Assembly (NCBI GenBank): GCA_026874595.1
Contig: CM049313.1
Span: 14,691,508-14,755,507 of the forward strand
Origin: Sipunculus nudus
Taxonomy: Eukaryota; Annelida; Sipuncula; Golfingiida; Sipunculidae
Direction: 5' to 3'
Length of the DNA stretch: 64,000 nt
The notes below the pieces were generated by a model. That model saw only the letters and a program-made list of their open reading frames with translations, was not told where the DNA came from and did not search any database. Made by a program: the position numbers and the translations under genes. Shown here piece after piece: positions 47,650 to 60,850 of the stretch. Every line of letters begins with the position of its first letter. Within the stretch, counting starts at the first letter, position 1.

Positions 47650-49000
47650 ATTTTAAGCTCAGATGCATTTTAGTCGTCTGAGCTTAAGCGTTCATCTTTG
47701 TTGTTTGTCCGGTCGTGCGGGCGTTCTAGTGTACGTAAACAAATCATAAACGTTGAATCTATATATTGCTTACTACTGCAAATCTTGTTCACCTGAAATT
47801 AAATCACGGCGACCCATATTATGTGAGCTACGAGCTAAAGACATGGTTTTGAGCAGTCTAGAAATTAGACATTTAACAAATCATATCCAATGGATCTATA
47901 ATTATTTAAAATTCATTGAGATCACAGGACATTTTCCTTGGGACCATTAAACTAGGTCACTTCTACGGACCAAAGACAGGATTTTGAACAGCATCAAGCT
48001 GGTATAAATTGTAACCATTGAACCTGAAATCCAGCAACCTAATTGCAAAACAGGTCGTGGGCCTGTTTCCTTGGAAATCCGAAATAGAGCCACGTTGACC
48101 TATAATCTGTGAGCTCTCAATCAAACACGATTTTCAGCTGCTTGGAAGTCTGACGAGCACATATCATAATCATTCGACCTAGAAACTTCTACCTGAACAT
48201 CCTGGAATGTATTTATGAAGTCTCCATTGAAACCTGAAATAAGGACACTGTGCCCTATATTTTGTGAGCCATCGAAAACAAACATGATTTGAGCAGCCTT
48301 AAAATCTGACATAGCCCATTTTTTTTCCTTTGAACCTAGAAACTTCCACGTAGGTCAAGGACGAGTTAAATTCGAAATCTAAAAGTAGATCAGAGAGACA
48401 CATAAACTTAAGTACAAACCAGAAAATGAGTTTCAAGGGCAAAAATTGTAACCGTTGAACATGAAAAATTATACCTTGAAATGCAGTGAGGTATCCTTTG
48501 AAACATAAGATTGGTCCATGAGACCTATATGCTGCGAGTTATGGGTAAAAAAACATTATTTAAGCACATTGAGAATTAGAACGGCACAAATTGTAACAAT
48601 TGCATATTTAACTCTCATACCTAAAATCCAATAGGTTTCTGATAGAGTGCTCTTCGGTACCTGAAATAAGGTCACTGTGACCTATATTCTGTGAGCTATT
48701 TGAGAAAACACTGTGACCGTTAGATTGACACAAATCGTAAAAAGTTGAAAAAAAATTGTAATATGGTGCTCCAGCTTAAATATCAATGGAAATCAGAAAC
48801 TAGGCCACTGTAACCTATATTCTGCAAACTATATTAAATTATGAGCACTCTGTATAAGCACCAATCAAAACTATATAACTTCTTACTTAACATCCAATGC
48901 ATTCCTGGTTAAAAATTTTTATAAACCAAAAATTAGGTCAGTGGGACCCATATCCTGCAAACTATTAATTTTTGAGCCCTCTACATTCTCAGTCCTTCAT
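47650..49000 (-). repeat. Array of the AGGTCA repeat family, minus orientation
   Basis: It starts with the hairpin end ('aagctcagatgcattttagt') near 47655. About eight units follow with 'gaccatattctgtgagct'-type cores. One perfect palindrome, AGGTCACTGTGACCT, stands at 48669-48683. Unit spacing is about 150-190 bp. The ORF at 48972-49202 next to it has no recognisable content. Confidence 0.75.
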
Positions 49001-49786
49001 AGTGTTCAAGGCTGCTTTAGATACATTTTTATTACATCATAAAATTGAATTAAATCTGCCACACAATTTGATTTGTTTAAATGTAGAGTTTGCTTACAAT
49101 AAGCCAACTATCTTTTACAGAATGCCACAAACATTTGTTAAATTCCACTACAATTATTCCAGTTTGAGGAAATTCAAACATAAACTAATACATAATACAT
49201 AATGCATGAATTGTCTTTATGTCAAATTCATTTGAGCGTCATGGCCCATGGGCCACTAGTTATAAAAGCGTCATCTTTCGTAAGGTTAAACTAGATATAA
49301 TATTGTATGAAGGATTAGGTTTCATGAGTTGGCCTGAATCTTGATCTTTAGTAAAGTTTGATCAGGAAAATTTATCTGTATAGGGGTCAGGGTACTGGAA
49401 GTTGATCAGACAAATTTATCTTTATAAATGATCAGGGTACTGGAGAGTGATATTGGTATACATATTTTAGAGGAGCAAGTAACCGGGATTTGGTCCGGGT
49501 CTTGATATTCATAGAGGATAAGTGTAACACGGGGAAATAAACCCCCATGTTTTTTTTTTTCATTTTGTCTGTTAATCCGGAGTGACACTCGAGTAAAGTC
49601 CCTCCTGGTCAAGGGTCATTAAACGGTTTCCCTTGCGTAGTATGGCCTGCATACGTGGCCGGCGAAAATCCTGGGAGAAAGAATACGATGTTTTGTCGGA
49701 CCGGTTTTGGGGTGGTTTGGGCAATGAGGCGTGACAGCTCCGGAACGTCCACGAGGTCTCGGAACTGTCACGTCAGTCCAGCCTTG

Positions 49787-49830
49787 CTCCTCTTGTTGGC
49801 AACAAGCTGACCACGGTCTGTCTTCTTCAG
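49787..49830. repeat. Exon-like direct repeat, left copy
   Basis: 'ctcctcttgttggcaacaag' and the following bases to 'ttcttcag' recur at 50670-50713 with two differences. Here the repeat is followed directly by GTAGGA, a plausible splice donor. The other copy is followed by AATAAAG. The surroundings (49620-49830) are GC-richer than the neighbourhood. Confidence 0.75.
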
Positions 49831-50144
49831 GTAGGAACCGTATATTATTGCCCCGATACCATAAAGTGAAGGAATAATTATTATTAATGAATGTTTCAAG
49901 GCCTAAAATGTCGGTTTAATACCAATATATTTGTTTCGCATTTCTTGTATGGTTAAGAATACAGAGAATGTCAGTTTTTCCCAGGTGTATCCTATTTATT
50001 TTTTAAGAAATAGAACAGTCAGTTATCTTGTGCAGGCATCTCGTATATTGCGCCCATTTATATGTTGGGTTAACTGCAAGGGTTTAGTATAAATTTCCCA
50101 GTCTATTTTACTTAAAAATCGGCCACTTTAGTAGGCTGGTAAGC

Positions 50145-50182
50145 ACGTGTCTCTCTCTCTCTTCCCCCCCCCCCCCCCCCCG
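50145..50182. repeat. CT tract and C homopolymer
   Basis: 'gtctctctctctcttc' followed by about 19 C. A region prone to assembly error. Confidence 0.9.
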
Positions 50183-50661
50183 GCTGCAGGAATGTCTTTA
50201 GCGTCCGTTTCGGTCGGTATGCCGGCAACCGTTTACACCAGGGGTTATTCCAGCCACAACTAGTAACTAGTTGTACAGTGACAGAACCGCCTGCCACGTA
50301 TTATTATAGATAATTATATAATTATATTTTTTTTTGGTCTCATAAATATATAAATAAGTTTAGTCCAAAGGCATCGATTAGGCCAGTAGTCAACAGTACC
50401 GCCATCTGGCAGTCTGGGTGAAACTAATGTACTAATCACTCTTTCATCCCCGCGTTTCACATACGGGATGTATGTATTATTATTATGAAAGGTTTATGTA
50501 AATTCCTGCTATTGGAATTCCATCCAAACATACAATAACATTCTTATTATGTCTATTCTTTCCAAAAATAGTCCTCATTTTAAATGTTAAATATTAACAC
50601 GAAAGGTGCAAACAAATTCTTTTATAACGATTATTAATCACGATTCACGTGAATCCCTCAG

Positions 50662-50713
50662 TATATAATCTCCTCTGGTTGGCAACAAGCTGACCACGGT
50701 CTTTCTTCTTCAG
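50662..50713 (+). promoter_or_regulatory. TATATAA next to the right copy of the direct repeat
   Basis: TATATAA at 50662-50668 is immediately followed by the second copy of the 44-bp repeat (50670-50713). If transcription starts about 30 bases downstream of the TATA, the start would fall inside the repeat. This is suggestive only, because the flanks are AT-rich and TA runs are common here. Confidence 0.3.
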
Positions 50714-51089
50714 AATAAAGTTCATCCATCCACTTTGTCTTGGGTTCTTCCTGTGACATGGGGCGGACCTGCCTTACCCCCTGTCCGCGACATAAGGTTT
50801 CAGGAAATTATTCTAGATTTTGATATCTTAGAGGTTCAAGTAACTGGAAGTCGGTCCGGATCTTGATATTTATGTGGAATCAAGTTATATGAAATTAATC
50901 AGGAAATTGATCAGGATATGAATATTTTTAGATATTAAGGTTACCAACAGTTGATCTGGAAATTGATCAGGATATGAATATTTATAGAGATAAAGGTTAC
51001 CGACAGTTCATCTAGGATCTTTATATTAAGAAGAGATTCAGGTTATGGGATATTGCTCCGGACCTTTATGTTTATGGAGGACTTGTCTG

Positions 51090-51945
51090 GTGGTAAATGT
51101 GGATCAAATGTGCAGACAGAATCACAGTTTATTTATAAATATAATACATCACACGGAGTTAATTCAAATCTACAAAGCAGCATTTGCGTTTATCTAGATC
51201 TAATTATTTATAATTTATGATAGAGATACATATGTATTTACAAAATCAGGTAATGTAGAAATGATCTGAATCAATTTCACGTAGATGTATTTTGTATTTA
51301 ACCATGACAGAATATAATGTTTACTATATTTGCACACAGGTCAATCAGATAATTTAATTCTGCGCACTTACATTGCTTGATTTAAAACTTTTTGAAAAAA
51401 ATAGTACGCAATAGTCAATATATTCAACAAACTTAGGAACGAAATGATGTATTCACTTTTTTTTCAATATATGTGCATATAATGTCAACTTGTATTATCA
51501 ATTGATAGTTACTGAATAAAGACATTAAGCTTAACGTCCTTGGTTTTCTAATTTGCTTTTCATTCCAGTTTTACCATTATTTCAATAAAACATATATAAA
51601 GGAGCTGGTATATTTCTAAAGCGAAACGAGTGAATGAAGGGTTTTGAGACCCTCATGTTATTTCATACGCATATATATGTAAATAACGTACAAAACGTCT
51701 CAATTTTCAATATCTTACAGAATTGTTTTGCCAAGAAAACTTTACAAACCACCAAACCAATTTTTAAATACAAGTATCATCCCATTGTTTTACTTCTTAT
51801 CATCGGGGAAGACCATTCATTCTGTCACCCCACTGTGGCTAGAAAAACTCTCTGAACCCTTTTACAGACACGGAATTATCAAAGACTTCCATATAAATAT
51901 TCGAAGCAGCACCTAAACTGGCCTCATAACATAATCATAAACAGA
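51090..51945. other. No gene seen
   Basis: AT-rich. An open frame at 51728-51916 follows a plausible acceptor (TCTTACAG) but carries no domain I recognise. Confidence 0.5.
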
Positions 51946-51949
51946 ATCT

Positions 51950-53215
51950 CATGAAATTTACATCGGGAATGGACAGATAAAGAATTTATTATATTTAAGT
52001 GTGGATCTGGTACACTATCCGGTTTCAGACACGTCCTAGAGGATTATTCTAAAATGAACATTCACTTATGTACGAATGAACCTTGGACTAGGAGCCGAGT
52101 ATTCCAAAATAGGAACCCCCACACGTGCGGAGGTTTGCATTCATTAAATAATTTACCTCATTGATTTTCTATGTGCACTTGTGCTGATTTAACCTGTCCT
52201 CTGTATATACATAAACCCGACTGCTATAGAGTAAAAAGATGGTAGCTGACACACGTATTTGGTGTGAAAACATATACAGACTTAATATTTTATAATTGCT
52301 CATGAAGTACAAAAAGCAGATCGATCGGACGCACACAAGCCAGTGGACTCAGATCCCAAACTGACATGGAAATATATCATGAAAAAGTGTTGCCGATTCC
52401 AGAGTAATCCTTATATTTTTATTTAATCCAATGATAATTCCTGATTTAATAATTCCGAAAATAAATAAAAATATAATTTACAGAAAGCACAGAATAACTA
52501 GAACCCAGGAGAGTACTACTTATAAGATAATCCGTCTAGTATGTTAACATCTGCCTAACGGATCCATTATCTTGAATTGTTAATGATTTCACTTACGGGT
52601 GACAGGTTCGTGTGGACGGGGCTTTTATATGTGACATAAACGTGTGATGTTTAATTAACCTTTGGATAAAGAAAAGGTTAGTAGTTTTTGTATGGCATTT
52701 TGCCAGGGGCTGGCAGAGAAAAATGCTGACAGCGGGGAAGGGGTTGGTTTGCCCCATATTAGTATCACTTTTGAAAGAGGTTGAATACAGTTAACAGAAT
52801 ATATAAAATAAACAAAGGCTATCAGTTAGAAACTTTTTTAACAAGACATGATTTGTGATCGGTACAATAGCCTTCAAAAGTTGTCAAAGAGATGGGAATG
52901 TTGTTACCATAGGTTCAAAACAAATAAAATCAATCATGTATGTGCGAAATGTCTATGAGCAAACTGCTGACATATGCCCCGGAAGAAAGTATAAAGTAAT
53001 GACAAGCTGTTCTGCTTTATGTCATCCTACTGATAAAATCGGAACCCACGGTAACACTTCAGTACGGTTGCAGCTAGCCAGCCTCATGAATAAATTAATA
53101 AATGATTGTCTAGACTGTTACACGTGACATATGATCAATAATACTACTCCCTCAATAAACATAAGGTGGTGCCTCCTTAAGAAAATGCAGGAGTGAAGAA
53201 CTGTTGCTATCATGC
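51950..53215 (+). repeat. Large imperfect inverted repeat, left arm
   Basis: Three blocks match the right arm in inverse orientation. About 52070-52150 ('ggagccgagtattccaaaat') matches 59570-59870. About 52520-52850 ('ataatccgtctagtatgtta' onward) matches 58290-58605. About 52860-53215 ('gttgttaccataggttca' onward) matches 56510-56880. Block order is mirrored, as expected for one inverted duplication. Confidence 0.88.
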
Positions 53216-53420
53216 TGACAGAAAAAATAAGAGAGACCCTCCTCTGTCGCTGTATTCTGGTCAAGAAAAACATGAACAAAATGGGAAAAAAAATCAGAAA
53301 TAAAAATGTGAAAAAAGTATCCATGTGGCAGGTCGTTTGCCTCCGAGCAATGCTTTGGTCAGCATGTTTTCTTAGGACTTTCATTACACTTTCCTGGCTC
53401 TCTCTGGCAGGGCCACCAAA
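53212..53420 (+). pseudogene. Decayed copy of the DEG/ENaC first coding exon
   Basis: The plus strand reads MGKKIRNKNVKKVSMW, then LWSACFLRTFITLSWLSLAG. The intact exon at 18378-18578 reads MGKIKDKIKEF...TSIHGV, then LWSACLLGALGILSWQMS. The DNA agrees in blocks such as GCATG(T)TTTCTTAGGA and CACTTTCCTGGC. The His-Gly motif is lost, the part between it and TM1 is shortened, and the sequence runs into poly-G and poly-C tracts. It lies directly at the inner edge of the inverted repeat. Confidence 0.55.
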
Positions 53421-56400
53421 AAAGGGGGACACCCCCCCCCCCCCAATGTAATCACCTCCTCCGCTTTTCAAAAATGGAGATTATTTAGAGTATTATCAGA
53501 TGGATTATAAATTATTTTAATGACCCATATAAGCTCTATACCTCGAGAAAGGATATTTCATTATTGGTGGGTTAAGGCAAAATATGCCCTAAACTACGCC
53601 CCTGAATCACCCCCCCCCCCCCCAAGCCTTGAAGATAAAGTGTTGCGTCTGCTTTCTGTTCTCTACATATCCAGTCATGCTAGAAATACAGGTACATTTA
53701 TGGTACATTACATGTATTTTGTCTGTCAGCTAACTGACCGCAGTTAAATGCCTTCGCCAGGTATTATACTTCACCCTCGGGTTGTCTGTCAGCTAATCAA
53801 AGTTATGAACCGGTTTGTTATAATTTGTGGAAGGTCAGGAAAAAAACTCAAAGAAGAATCCAATACAGTTTGGAGGAAATGTGGATCACCATACAATTTC
53901 TTAATTCAGTGGAGTCTGTCCCATTATCAATGCATTTCTCATTATGATAGAGCTTTTGATCGGTATGAGCGGTTTGCATGTATATAATATATATATATAT
54001 ACAGACGCTGAAAATGTATATAACTATGAAAACATCTATTTCTGTGTTTACTACATGACAATATCTCAAAATATTTAATATAAAACTACATGGCAATATC
54101 TCAAAATATTTTTTCCTGCATCATGTTTCATTCTTACTGAAAATAGATTTTAAAATATTTTGATTCAGTCAAAAATTTTAAATTTTATTTTTAGACAAAA
54201 TAGCTCATATATATACCTCAGTCCGTTCCAGGAAATATACAAATCTGCTGGATGACTTACTGGTATACGATATACTGAGAATGAATAGGGAGATGTACGG
54301 TAATAGGTTTCCGAGAAATTGTACCCGATGTCTGGGTATGAGCGCGTGCGTGTCCTGGCGCTGTTAGATAAATTAATAATATTTCATCTCTTTATTCTTC
54401 TTGTTAATATTTTAATATTATTATTATTATTGCACACTAACAAGTTAGGCACACATGCATTAATTTTGCAATTCGAAAAAAAATTAAAACGCATAATGAT
54501 TAGGATTATAGAGATTAAACACCCATATAATTAAAATATATGTACGAAATATAATAGTATGTATACACTTTTCCAGTAAAACCATTCCTTTCGAAAGCTA
54601 TATCTGAAGTCGTATTTATGAAGACCACTTTGTTGAATTGTCCACACCTTTGATCATTAATTATCAGGGCACAAATGCATCTCGATCACAAAATATGGTA
54701 AATACGATGACGAAAATGTATCTTGAAGCAATATTTGTTTATACTTATCCAAAATAATCTATGATCTATCTGGACATAAAATAACATCTATCTGGCACGA
54801 GGTTTGTAGGCAAAAAGCATATATTTCAATTGACGGAATAATTGTTACATATCAAACCAAATTTTGTAAGAAGTGCCTTCCGGTCAATCCTTCAGGTGCC
54901 CATTCAGCAGATCAGAGTCCACAGTAGCAGGATAACAAACCGTAATCAGACCTTTACAAAAATGAATGGAACGCGGTAAAGTCTGTTGAATCTATATTTC
55001 ATTTTCATTTTAAAAATATACATATTAACATCATTTCTAATATATCAAACACTGGTTGCAGTTAATATGACCAAAACCAGTTTAAAGGTTAAATGTAGCT
55101 TGCTTCAGGTCAGAAGGTTACATTATCCATTCATCCTTTAATTGGCCCCACATTTTAAAGTTAAAATATTGGAGCTCAGCTCAGAAATATTAATAAATCT
55201 TTGAATATTAATCAATACTACACAATTATTTTTATTATAAAGATCATACTAGTATAGGTGCGTTCTGGGCAGTGTGCGATTGGAGTGTACATTCGCAGTC
55301 TGCATGGATTGGACCATTATTTTTATTGGACAACACCTGTATTGTTTTAGTAATTCTGGCGGCCGCAAATTTTAATGAAGAATTTAATGTGTATCATATC
55401 ATACACTCGTCGTCTATTCCATTAAGACCATCTGTTTAAATGCTGTGTCCGAATACGTATTTAGCAAAAAAAAAAACAGGTTATTGAACAAATTTGTTGA
55501 GCTATCTAAATATTTGATCACTGAGGGACTGTGCATTGATGTACCTCAGTCACGATATACGACATACAGGCAAGTAAGACAATTCTCAGAATTGTGACAA
55601 AGGATGCAAGTCTTTCAGTTATCTTTAATAATATTTAACTGAAGGGGACATATTTGGCTTGTGACTTTGTTCAGATCTATGCACTCTGAGACTGTTGATA
55701 CTTTTGAGTACAAATAAAAGTTAATGAGGACTTATGAAGATCAGCTTGGTGTTTTATTCGTTTAGAATAAATATAACTCTATAAAAATATAGGTCAGTAA
55801 TATTATCGATTTGCGTTGTTTAGACCAAGTTTTACATTCTAAGTTGTTTAGTTACAGTAGGAGATGTCCGACTGAGTTAATTAAAAATTGTTTTTGATTA
55901 TAAAGTCATGTAAGTGAATATGAATATGCTAAAGTTGTATTATGATGCTGAGACCGCCATTTTAGTGTTAGTCTTAAGTCCGTAGAAGCAAACACGATAT
56001 ATCTATCAGGAAAAGGGGCCTTGTCTTGAGTTTACCTACATATTCTTTTGTTCAGGAGTGTTGTCAGTGTTGGAGTTCTAAACCTCAGAACCTTTAGGGT
56101 GAATTTCAGAGAGTGTTTTGAGATACAGATAACGCATATATTGGATTTGGAATATAATTGGTCGATTTTGTTATTCAGACATATAGTTCCAAGCTTTAAT
56201 TTATATAGACATTTTGTTTGCAATTTAATCGTTTCATACAGATATTTTTTACCTAAAACAGGAAATAGAAAGGCCTGCGAAATTAATTAAACCGCAGGCT
56301 TGCATGTAATAGAGTAATTAATCGTGTAGCTATGGTACAGGTCTGATGTTAAAAAGTAATGGGAAAAAGAAAGTGATAAGAAACACAGGCTAATATTCTA

Positions 56401-56505
56401 CAGGACATGATTTCTAGATGAAACAATGAGTAACACCATTTTTCAAGTAACACCATATTTATTAAGCTACTGCATGTACAGAAACACTAAATAAACTAGA
56501 CAGTT
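53421..56505. other. Centre of the inverted repeat, no gene seen
   Basis: C runs at 53431-53443 and 53611-53623, a short TA run near 53985-54002, and ATT repeats near 54410-54432. Open frames here have no recognisable content. No later exons of a channel gene were found after the decayed first exon. Confidence 0.55.
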
Positions 56506-57875
56506 CACTACATAAAAAAAATGCAATACAGATTTATCGTAAAAAGTACTTCACTCCTGCATATCTCAAGTAGACACCGTCTTATTTTTATTCAGTGAGT
56601 AGTATTATTGATCAAGTGTCATGTGGATCAGTCTGAACAATCATTTATTAGTTTATACATGAGGCTGGCTAGCTGCAACGTTTTTACGTTGATTCCGATT
56701 TTATAAGTAGCATTCCACAGAACGGAATAGCTTGTTATTACTTCCGTTATTTTTTTTCTGATCATATGTCAGCAGTATGCCCATAGAAATCCGTACATTA
56801 TTGATTTTATTTTTTCTGAACCTATGGTAACAACATAACCGTCTCTTTGACAACGTTGGTGGCTATCCAGTCGAAAAATGTGCCTTTATTATTTATATTC
56901 CCATGCAAGTGACAAAAGTTTGTTGCAATGTCAGGGTTTGATCATTCTCTTTACATAAATATGATGGCAAATTGTGTTTAAAAAAGTACCACATTTTGCT
57001 GATATAAGTTTATGCCTGACAGTGCGTCGATTTAGCATGTGGATTTGTTATGTGTAGGCATTGCATCCTGTACAGAGACTGGTAGCAAGTACAAAGTGTG
57101 ACGTCACTTAAATCTGGCATAACATATTGTTTTTGTTCTACTTTAAAAATTAGGAAATACTAACCTATTTGGATGGGAACTAGAATTTTTTTTAGAATGA
57201 CGTCACAGCCACGGGTAGACAATGCTCATAGATGTGCCAATTGTTTTTTATTTAACAAATGAAACAAATATGTTATATGATAATATAATGAGATTTGGAA
57301 TACGTTTGCTTGACCTTACTACAATGTAGTCCGAGCTAGAACTTATGCTATGTAGGTGGGTTTCTAAATATATTTAGTATATAAATATGTGTATGTGTGT
57401 GTGGCAGCAGGTGCCATGAAAATATGAATGAACTAACGTTCGTCATTTTTAACATCCGTTAAACGCCTAACCGTTTTCAAGTATTTTTTCAGAAAGAATA
57501 ATCTTGCCAATCATTAAGTGCGATAGCTTACTTTCAGACAACCAGTAATTTTGGCACAAATCTGAAAAACTCAGCATTCTTGTAAATATTCTTGTATGTT
57601 TCTCGAAATTTTGACCGCATACAAGCATGTCTTTATCGAGGTTTCAATGATTATCTGGCGGCCATTTTGTTTTGGTTACTGGAGATAAAGTGCGCTCGGC
57701 GCCGTATGAATGTGCCGGGGTTTATAGGCACTGTTTGTCAAAATGGTAATTGAAATAATATCACATCGCTCTCCAATGCTTCTGTGTTTGCAAATATTTT
57801 TTTATTATCATTGGTCTTTGAAAGAAGTGAGCATATTCAGTTAAAATTTATAGTTTGATACAATAAAAATTAGCA

Positions 57876-58073
57876 GAAGGGGATCCAGGGGAGGGGTCCA
57901 GGGGGTCCGGACCCCCTCTCTTTTTCAGCCACCCCAACCTTTTTAAGGGTTTCGGACCAAAATATGTGACCTGCCCGCCCCTTTTCCGGACCTGGGAACC
58001 TATTTTCAGGTTTTCTCATTAGTCCTCCTGGATTGGACCCCTCCCTTTCCTACATCCTGGATCCGCCCCTAAA
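57876..58073. mobile_element. MITE-like element with GGATCC-rich inverted ends
   Basis: The left end GGGGATCCAGGGGAGGGGTC and the inverse of the right end, GGGGCGGATCCAGGATGTAG, share the GGATCCAGG core, followed on both sides by GGGAGGGGTCCA-type sequence. Elements with such ends recur in many animal genomes. The superfamily is not assignable here and no target duplication is clear. Confidence 0.7.
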
Positions 58074-58589
58074 AAGTGTATCTTCACTACACGTTGACTT
58101 ATGAGTTATATAACAAAGCAATGCATAACATCAGAAATCTAGGAACCCACTTATTAGATGTGATTCTTCGTTATTAATGTGGTTGTTTATTATTTATATT
58201 ACTGGCCATTGGACAACTCATGGAATCTTAATATTGTACCAATAACAAAACATGGCTTGTTAAAAAAATGTTTATAACTCATACCGTTTGTTCTTTTATT
58301 TATTCTGTTCACTGTGTTTAACCTCTTTATAAAGTGATGATAATTTGAGAAAACCAACCCTTACCCTGGTGTTAGCATTTTTTCCTCTGCGAGCCTCTGG
58401 CCAAATGCCCAACAAAAAAATCTTAGAGCTTTCTTTATCCCAGTGTTAACTAAACGTCACACTTTTATGTCACATAATAAAAGGCCCGTCCGTAAGAACC
58501 TGTCATCCTGAAGTGAAATCATTAATAATTCAAGATGATTGATCCGTTAAGCAGATGTTTACATACTAGACGGATTATCTGCTTACAAG

Positions 58590-58690
58590 TGGATTGTTGT
58601 TCAGTAAACAAATAACAATAATAATAATAACAATTATTATTATTATTATCATTATTATTACTAACTTACTATATTATATACCACCCTTTT
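58590..58690. repeat. AAT/ATT trinucleotide-rich stretch
   Basis: 'aataataataataac' followed by 'aattattattattattatc' forms a short hairpin-capable, AT-only tract. Confidence 0.8.
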
Positions 58691-59566
58691 CACATAGAAA
58701 CGGGCTTTGCAATAACTTCAATAAACAAAAACAGTGGATAATTTTTTAATATTTAAAGACAAATCTAGGAAATGATTATACATGACCTGCATGTATGTGA
58801 CATAGCAACAACTAGTATAACCTTTTCTTTAAAACACTTATTAAGGTATACACACATTTGGGCAAGCTTTATTTAATATATAAAGATGGTTCAAAACAAA
58901 GAATATTCGCTAATGCAGAAAAAATGCCATGTTATGTTCTGCATTTTTTTACAGGAAATGGAACAAGCTTGAAAAAAAATGGTTTTCAGAAGAAAATTTT
59001 ATGGGTGTCTGAATGAAATACTTTTGATGGGTGTCTGAATGAAATTTTTTGATCGAAAGATTTGCAGAAATGTTATCCTACGTTGATGTTTCTAGTCTTT
59101 ATAACATTTGGATAAGTCTTCTTATTACTCTTAGGCAGTGGTTGTTACTCTGAAAATTAGATTTTATTTATTTTCTTACTTATTAAATCAGGAATAATTA
59201 TTGGAGTAAATCAAAAGTATTTGGATCATTCTGGAATAGTAATTATTGGAGTAAATAAAAACTTTTAGGATTATTCTGGAATATACGACACTTTTTCATG
59301 ATATATTTCTATAACGGCTTAGGCTCTTTAATAACTGGTTTGTGTGCCGTCCGATCTATCTGCTTTTTGTGCTTCATGAGCAGCTATGAAATATTAAGTG
59401 TTGATGTGTTTTCACACAAAACAGGTGTGCCAGCTACCTTCTGTTCACTTTATAGCAAGCTGGTTTCTACAGAGGACATAAAATCAGCACAAGAGTGCAC
59501 TTAGAAAATCAAGGAGGTACATAATAAACTTGGACTTTTAGGATTAAGGAGTACAAACCTCCATAC

Positions 59567-59870
59567 ATATAGGGGATCCTATTGTGGAATACTCGGGCCA
59601 TATTCCTAGGTTCATTCGTACATAAGTGACAGTACATTTGTGAATAATCTGCATTCTAAGGAATGCAAACCTCAGCACATGAGGGGGTTCCTATGGTGGA
59701 ATACTCGGCCCTTGTTCCTTGGTTCATTAGTACATAAGTGACTGTATATTTATGAATAATCTGCATTCTAAGGAATGCAAACCTCCGCACATGTGGTGTT
59801 CCTATTATGGAATACTTGGCTCCTATTCTCAGATTCATTCGTACATTAGTGACATAAGGATTACTTGCCG
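59567..59870. repeat. Three tandem units of about 100 bp
   Basis: Each unit carries 'aatgcaaacctc', 'gtggaatactcgg', 'ttggttcattcgtacataag' and 'aatctgcattctaaggaatg' variants. Units start near 59567, 59660 and 59765. The left arm of the inverted repeat has only one unit, so the multiplication came after, or was lost on, one side. Confidence 0.85.
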
Positions 59871-60620
59871 GATAACAAATATAAATCTAATCGATTCCTT
59901 TTTGACCCATTCCCAAAAAAGAACACACAACACGCAAACACATCTTCACCACAAACACACCCACTCAAACACATGTACGAGGATGAAAGCATGGAGGCAA
60001 TAAATAATGTTGAAAAAAAATAAGAAATAAAAATAAAGATTTTGACCTGCTGCCTGTCTGTCACCAGAGAACTGTGACTTTGTTATATCCTTTTATGTTC
60101 AAGTTGGGAGTCTAACAAGATGATTGTTTTTATCATTCGTTGTACATTAATATGTAGTATCATGTTAAGATGTTAGCGTGAGAACTTACGTAAGAGAACA
60201 GGTGCCTCTTTTGGTCTTAATTTCAGTGCTGCTTAGAAACCATGGGAAGCGATTCTTGTCTAGACGGTCTCTAAAGTAACGTTGTTTACTTAAGACTTCA
60301 AAGACCAAACACCTTTTTATTCACCGTTTCAGGGTTTGATCTCTGGAGGTGTGTCCATTTTAATATTCATGTAATTAATGACGGTCGGCATAATGGTGTG
60401 AAATGATTGGCCAGAAGACGGTCAGGACTTGGGACGTCAGCAAGCACATATAAATCATTGTTTTAGAAGAAATCGCTACAATCGCCCGGTCAGCGCGCCA
60501 GTTTTGTGGAGTCTGACGATAGTCTGCAGTCTTGAGTCGGGTCTGCCTTTATCAAAGTCTCGAAAGCCTAGAGACGATGTCTGTAAGAGTATGGAAAGAA
60601 TAATCGGGATTAATTGATTA
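59871..60620. other. No gene seen
   Basis: Short CA-rich part near 59925-59975. No recognised exon or element. Confidence 0.55.
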
Positions 60621-60624
60621 GTTA

Positions 60625-60850
60625 TACAGATACTGGAGCTTTTGTATCATTTTTCTAATTATTCTGGGGGTAATTACGAGTCCCATGGCTCTGAGGATAA
60701 TTCCAGGTTCCCAAGGAGATCTATTATGCACCTATGTGGGTGTTCACCTAAACGTTTACGATCTGTGCCTTGTTAACGGACAGACGACGGATAAAGGGTG
60801 ATTGCTATAGTTCAGATGACTTTCATTCAGTTGAGCTAACAAAGCATATA
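60625..60850 (+). repeat. Isolated unit of the AGGTCA repeat family
   Basis: From 'actggagcttttgtatcatt' through 'cccaaggagat', 'acgatctgtgccttgttaac' to a terminal imperfect hairpin (TTCAGATGA...TCAGTTGA) followed by GCTAAC. The layout is that of the last unit in both duplicates at 5.3 and 15.6 kb. The palindrome itself is not conserved here. Confidence 0.75.

Larger units (their letters stand above)
56510..59870 (-). repeat. Large imperfect inverted repeat, right arm
   Basis: Inverse partner of 51950-53215. It is longer because about 1.4 kb (roughly 56880-58285), including a MITE-like element, is inserted between two matching blocks. A 104-bp unit is present three times at its outer end. 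Confidence 0.85.

Noticed and set aside
57099-57210. Two TGACGTCA sites (57100 and 57199) as a promoter
   Set aside because: CRE-like octamers with no TATA, exon or transcript feature nearby. Isolated matches are expected in a window this long.
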